Source: Paracoccaceae bacterium
Lineage (GTDB): Bacteria > Pseudomonadota > Alphaproteobacteria > Rhodobacterales > Rhodobacteraceae
NCBI GenBank assembly: GCA_020852535.1
Contig: JADZAO010000108.1
Span: forward strand, 1-8,811
Direction of reading: 5' to 3'
DNA: 8,811 bases
Under the pieces are notes generated by a model. That model had not been told where the DNA came from and ran no database searches. It saw only the letters and a list, made by a program, of their open reading frames with translations. The stretch's first letter is position 1, and the number at the start of each line of letters is the position of its first letter. A program made the translations under genes and the position numbers. This document shows, in pieces, positions 7,280 through 8,811 of the stretch.

Positions 7280-7673
7280 TTCTAACTGTTCACACCTGTG
7301 TCACATAGCTACGCCATGCGACTTACCTGCACGGCCTAATACGGCGGCCAGTAACGGGCTCTTGAGAAAAATCCCCACTTCGATCAGCAGCGGTTTTTTG
7401 TAAAATACATAACCTTCAAAATCGCCGTACCACGCCATGCTCGGAATCCACTTTTTCACTACGTGCCATTGCACCTAATCCGTTGCCGAAAAAATGCGTT
7501 TTTTGGCTGTAACCACCCTGTCAACATGGCCTTAGTCAACGCATCATTATAGCTCCCCAACGTCTAGAAATTGTAGGCACATCAGCCTGCCGCGCTCAAG
7601 CTCTCATAGAAAATGCGGTGCATATCCACCCCATTCTAGAGGAGAAAATTGCGCGATTCGCCTTAACACGAAC
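7280..7673. other. Gene-poor stretch downstream of cobQ
   Basis: This 394-base stretch has no intact gene that can be supported. On the minus strand two neighbouring protein-like frames are listed separately. An inverted repeat GCC-g-AAAAAA-tgcg-TTTTTT-GGC lies at 7485-7507 and could act as a weak hairpin on either strand. On the plus strand a frame without a start codon near 7510-7790 shows no recognisable family and is mostly antisense to the mutase remnant. Taken together it looks like decaying DNA between two functional loci. Confidence 0.5.
7301..7563 (-). pseudogene. Possible decayed unknown gene (two adjoining protein-like frames)
   Basis: Read leftwards, a stop-free frame of 34 codons (7563-7462) contains SYNDALTKAMLTGWLQP and FFRQRIRCNGT. 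It ends at a TAG (7461-7459). Overlapping its last bases, a second frame from GTG at 7474 to TGA at 7301 encodes 57 residues, with WHVVKKWIPSMAWYGDFEGY and LLIEVGIFLKSPLLAAVLGR. The composition is protein-like with aromatic and hydrophobic runs, and the two frames join at one point, as expected for a single ancestral gene with a frameshift. Alternatively the second frame alone is a real small protein, or both are chance. The family was not recognised. The position just downstream of the mutase remnant, on the same strand, fits a decaying neighbourhood. Confidence 0.3.
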
Positions 7674-7925
7674 TTACGACCACGGGCTTCGCTCCTCGCA
7701 GATCAGAATCAAAACATGTTTAGCCGCTTCGAGAATGCCGATACCGGGTCCGAAGATCTTCTTCATCCCGTTATTGCACAGGAATTTGTAATTTTGCTAC
7801 GAAATGCCCCCGCCGCGGATCCCTAGAATATTATCTGCACAAACCATCAAATTCCGCGCCAGAATTTTATGCTTTGCTGTTTGCGATAAAATTCCAATCA
7901 GGTGCATGTCTTTGTCGATAACAGC
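7674..7925 (-). pseudogene. mcm: Decayed C-terminal fragment of methylmalonyl-CoA mutase (B12-binding domain)
   Basis: One minus-strand frame of about 83 codons resembles the end of the adenosylcobalamin-binding domain of methylmalonyl-CoA mutase (MutB/ScpA type). AVIDKDMHLIG corresponds to family AVxxDVHVVG, DNILGIRGGGIS to DDILVxVGGVIP, QNYKFLCNNGMKKIFGPG to QDYEFLYxAGVAAIFGPG, and LEAAKHVLILI to the family's PEAAxxVLxLL. It then ends naturally at a TAA (7676-7674). An in-frame TAG at 7799-7797 interrupts it between the IS and QNY segments, and another stop stands at 7928-7926. The family SxL cobalamin motif is not conserved, while the Gly-Gly region is. About 600 N-terminal residues, including the catalytic barrel and the DxHxxG motif, are absent; the sequence upstream is an unrelated ORF. 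This is a non-functional remnant of a roughly 2.1 kb gene. The FGPG motif points to methylmalonyl-CoA mutase rather than ethylmalonyl-CoA mutase. Confidence 0.82.
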
Positions 7926-7938
7926 TTACACCGTCTTT

Positions 7939-8319
7939 TTATTTGTCGTCGTCTATCAAAGACGGCACATCGGACGCGAACAGATCGGGGAAAGCAACTT
8001 CCGCCCGTTTTACATCAATACGCAACAAAGCTTCATAACTTTCGGGATCGAAAGGCTCTTCGGCAGGCACCACCTCGCGTCCAAAGAGCCAGCTTAACCG
8101 CCCCGCATCCAAATTACCGCGTTTGAACGGCTCTTCACCAAAATATGCCCAGAGTGCGGCCAGAAAGCCCTGATCAGCCACACGGTCCGCATGCTTGCGA
8201 TCCTTGTAACGTTCGCGACGGACAATCCTAGTCGGCCCGTCTTTGTTGTTCGCTCGCCGGATCACGAACTGAAAATCAGTTCCGGGAAGACGGCCAGGAA
8301 ACCCACGATGCTTCAACAT
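7939..8319 (-). CDS. Unrecognised 126-residue cytoplasmic protein
   Basis: A complete frame from the ATG at 8319, with AGGGA seven bases upstream, to a TAA at 7939. There is no signal peptide, membrane segment or cysteine. The N-terminal half is basic (FVIRRANNKDGPTRIVRRER, KDRKHADRVADQ) with an aromatic patch LAALWAYFGEEPFKR at about 54-68. The C-terminal half is acidic, with REVVPAEEPFDPESYEALLR and the ending SLIDDDK. Codon use and the ribosome binding site argue that it is real. No domain was recognised. It lies between a small lipoprotein and a methylmalonyl-CoA mutase remnant on the same strand. In roseobacters small hypothetical genes of this kind occur between pccA and the mutase gene (from memory), so it may be a leftover passenger of that propionate locus. 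Confidence 0.75.
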   Translation of the reverse strand: MLKHRGFPGRLPGTDFQFVIRRANNKDGPTRIVRRERYKDRKHADRVADQGFLAALWAYFGEEPFKRGNLDAGRLSWLFGREVVPAEEPFDPESYEALLRIDVKRAEVAFPDLFASDVPSLIDDDK

Positions 8320-8397
8320 GTCATATCCCTAATTCTGCAAGGGATGGCCTGATGCATGAAAAGGCAGCCAGTGCCAAACTGAACACCGGATAGAATA

Positions 8398-8435
8398 AGG
8401 GCGGGCCGGGGCACACGTCCCATTCGGCCCGCCCT
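8398..8435 (-). terminator. Rho-independent terminator after the small lipoprotein gene
   Basis: A 10-bp inverted repeat with GGGCGGGCC (8399-8407) and GGCCCGCCC (8426-8434) plus one flanking A-T pair, around an 18-base loop that can form an inner GGG/CCC stem. On the minus strand the stem is followed by TATTCT, a weak T-rich tail. It begins just after the lipoprotein stop and should insulate or attenuate transcription into the 126-residue gene. Confidence 0.75.
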
Positions 8436-8441
8436 AGTCGA

Positions 8442-8579
8442 TTACTTGTATTTACCGGTCTCTGTCGGCTCGGTCGAAACCGCAGCGCCATCAGCATACA
8501 CAGCGTCATCTTTCTTAGCAGCGCAGCCTGCAATAAATGCAACCATGCACAGCGCGAAAACCACTTTACTCTTCGACAT
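8442..8579 (-). CDS. Small (45-residue) predicted lipoprotein
   Basis: The frame runs from the ATG at 8579 to a TAA at 8442, with AGGAG six bases before the start. It begins MSKSKVVFALCMVAFIAGC: a lysine-containing n-region, a hydrophobic core (residues 6-17) and a lipobox IAG|C with the lipidated Cys19. The mature part is only about 27 residues, polar and unstructured (AAKKDDAVYADGAAVSTEP then TETGKYK). Residue +2 is Ala, so outer-membrane sorting by Lol would be expected. It has its own strong terminator. Very small lipoproteins of this layout are common in Rhodobacterales, and one lies near pccA in several roseobacters as I recall. Function unknown. Confidence 0.86.
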   Translation of the reverse strand: MSKSKVVFALCMVAFIAGCAAKKDDAVYADGAAVSTEPTETGKYK

Positions 8580-8811
8580 CCTCTACTCCTATTTTCTTGA
8601 AGGGTCGTCACGGATGAAATGCTATCCGCCCGGCCCCATTGCGAGGTATAGGCCGCTTGGATACGACCTGCAATCATTCTAGCGGAATTCATCCACGAAT
8701 GACACAACAGAACGTCCAAGTTGTAAGCCTGTGATACAGCTACATCATGAGACCTATGATAAGCAACGAAAAACACAACAAAATGAACTGTCATCAGAAC
8801 ATTTCCCAAAC
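8580..8811. other. Upstream region of the lipoprotein gene, no gene seen
   Basis: This AT-richer stretch at the right edge shows no supported gene. On the minus strand it must contain the promoter of the lipoprotein gene; TAGAAT at 8683-8678 is a possible -10 hexamer but lacks a convincing -35 at the usual spacing. The biotin-carrier motif (MKM) expected at the end of a propionyl-CoA carboxylase alpha gene is not present, so pccA, if adjacent, ends beyond the window. Confidence 0.4.

Noticed and set aside
7285..7306. CACACCTGTGT motif after cobQ as a possible terminator or operator
   Set aside because: Only a 4-base arm pairs (ACAC/GTGT), there is no U-run, and no known consensus fits.
7804..8097. 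97-codon plus-strand frame over the mutase remnant and the 126-residue gene
   Set aside because: It is antisense to better-supported minus-strand coding sequence, with no ribosome binding site or recognised domain.
8321..8809. 162-codon minus-strand frame at the right edge
   Set aside because: It overlaps the lipoprotein gene and the terminator in another frame, has no recognised domain, and its N-terminal part shows no ribosome binding site or coding character.
1..8811. CRISPR arrays, tRNA/rRNA genes, insertion sequences, phage genes
   Set aside because: No regularly spaced repeats, tRNA-like cloverleaf segments, transposase motifs or terminal inverted repeats were seen.

Overview
The window is an aerobic (late cobalt insertion) cobalamin locus of an alphaproteobacterium, most likely a member of the Rhodobacteraceae/roseobacter group. 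The reasons are the CobN type of cobaltochelatase, the DUF1636-cobW-cobN arrangement under a B12 riboswitch, protein sequences that read like the Rhodobacterales versions, and moderately high GC. This placement is from memory of the families and not from a search.

Layout. Bases 1-4529, minus strand: a compact operon transcribed leftwards with the order DUF1636 cysteine-rich protein, cobW, cobN. The gaps are only 3 and 6 bases, and cobN runs off the left edge with about 1042 residues visible. Bases 4530-4896: divergent control region. It holds a complete cobalamin riboswitch on the minus strand that belongs to the DUF1636-cobW-cobN transcript, plus a perfect 7+3+7 dyad between the riboswitch and cobO. 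Bases 4897-7279, plus strand: cobO (corrinoid adenosyltransferase) and cobQ (cobyric acid synthase), separated by 298 bases that carry inverted repeats and one doubtful lysine-rich ORF. Bases 7280-7673: no convincing intact gene; protein-like reading frames on the minus strand look like a decayed gene. Bases 7674-7925, minus strand: the decayed C-terminal end of a methylmalonyl-CoA mutase, an adenosylcobalamin-dependent enzyme, with an in-frame stop. Bases 7939-8319, minus: an unrecognised 126-residue protein. Bases 8442-8579, minus: a 45-residue lipoprotein followed by a strong hairpin terminator. Bases 8580-8811: no gene seen.

How the parts fit. CobN is the large subunit of the CobNST chelatase that inserts cobalt into hydrogenobyrinic acid a,c-diamide. 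CobW is a GTPase metallochaperone of the same step, and DUF1636 is its usual but uncharacterised companion. CobO then adenosylates the corrin and CobQ amidates it to adenosylcobyric acid. When B12 is plentiful the riboswitch should shut off the chelatase operon, while cobO-cobQ on the other strand carry no visible riboswitch. The most notable feature is to the right: a remnant of a B12-dependent mutase lies beside an apparently intact B12 biosynthesis locus. The small lipoprotein and the 126-residue gene may be left over from a propionate (pcc/mcm) gene neighbourhood. I found no convincing evidence of a wholly new system; the open questions are the mutase decay, the divergent control region and the unexplained reading frames at 7301-7563.
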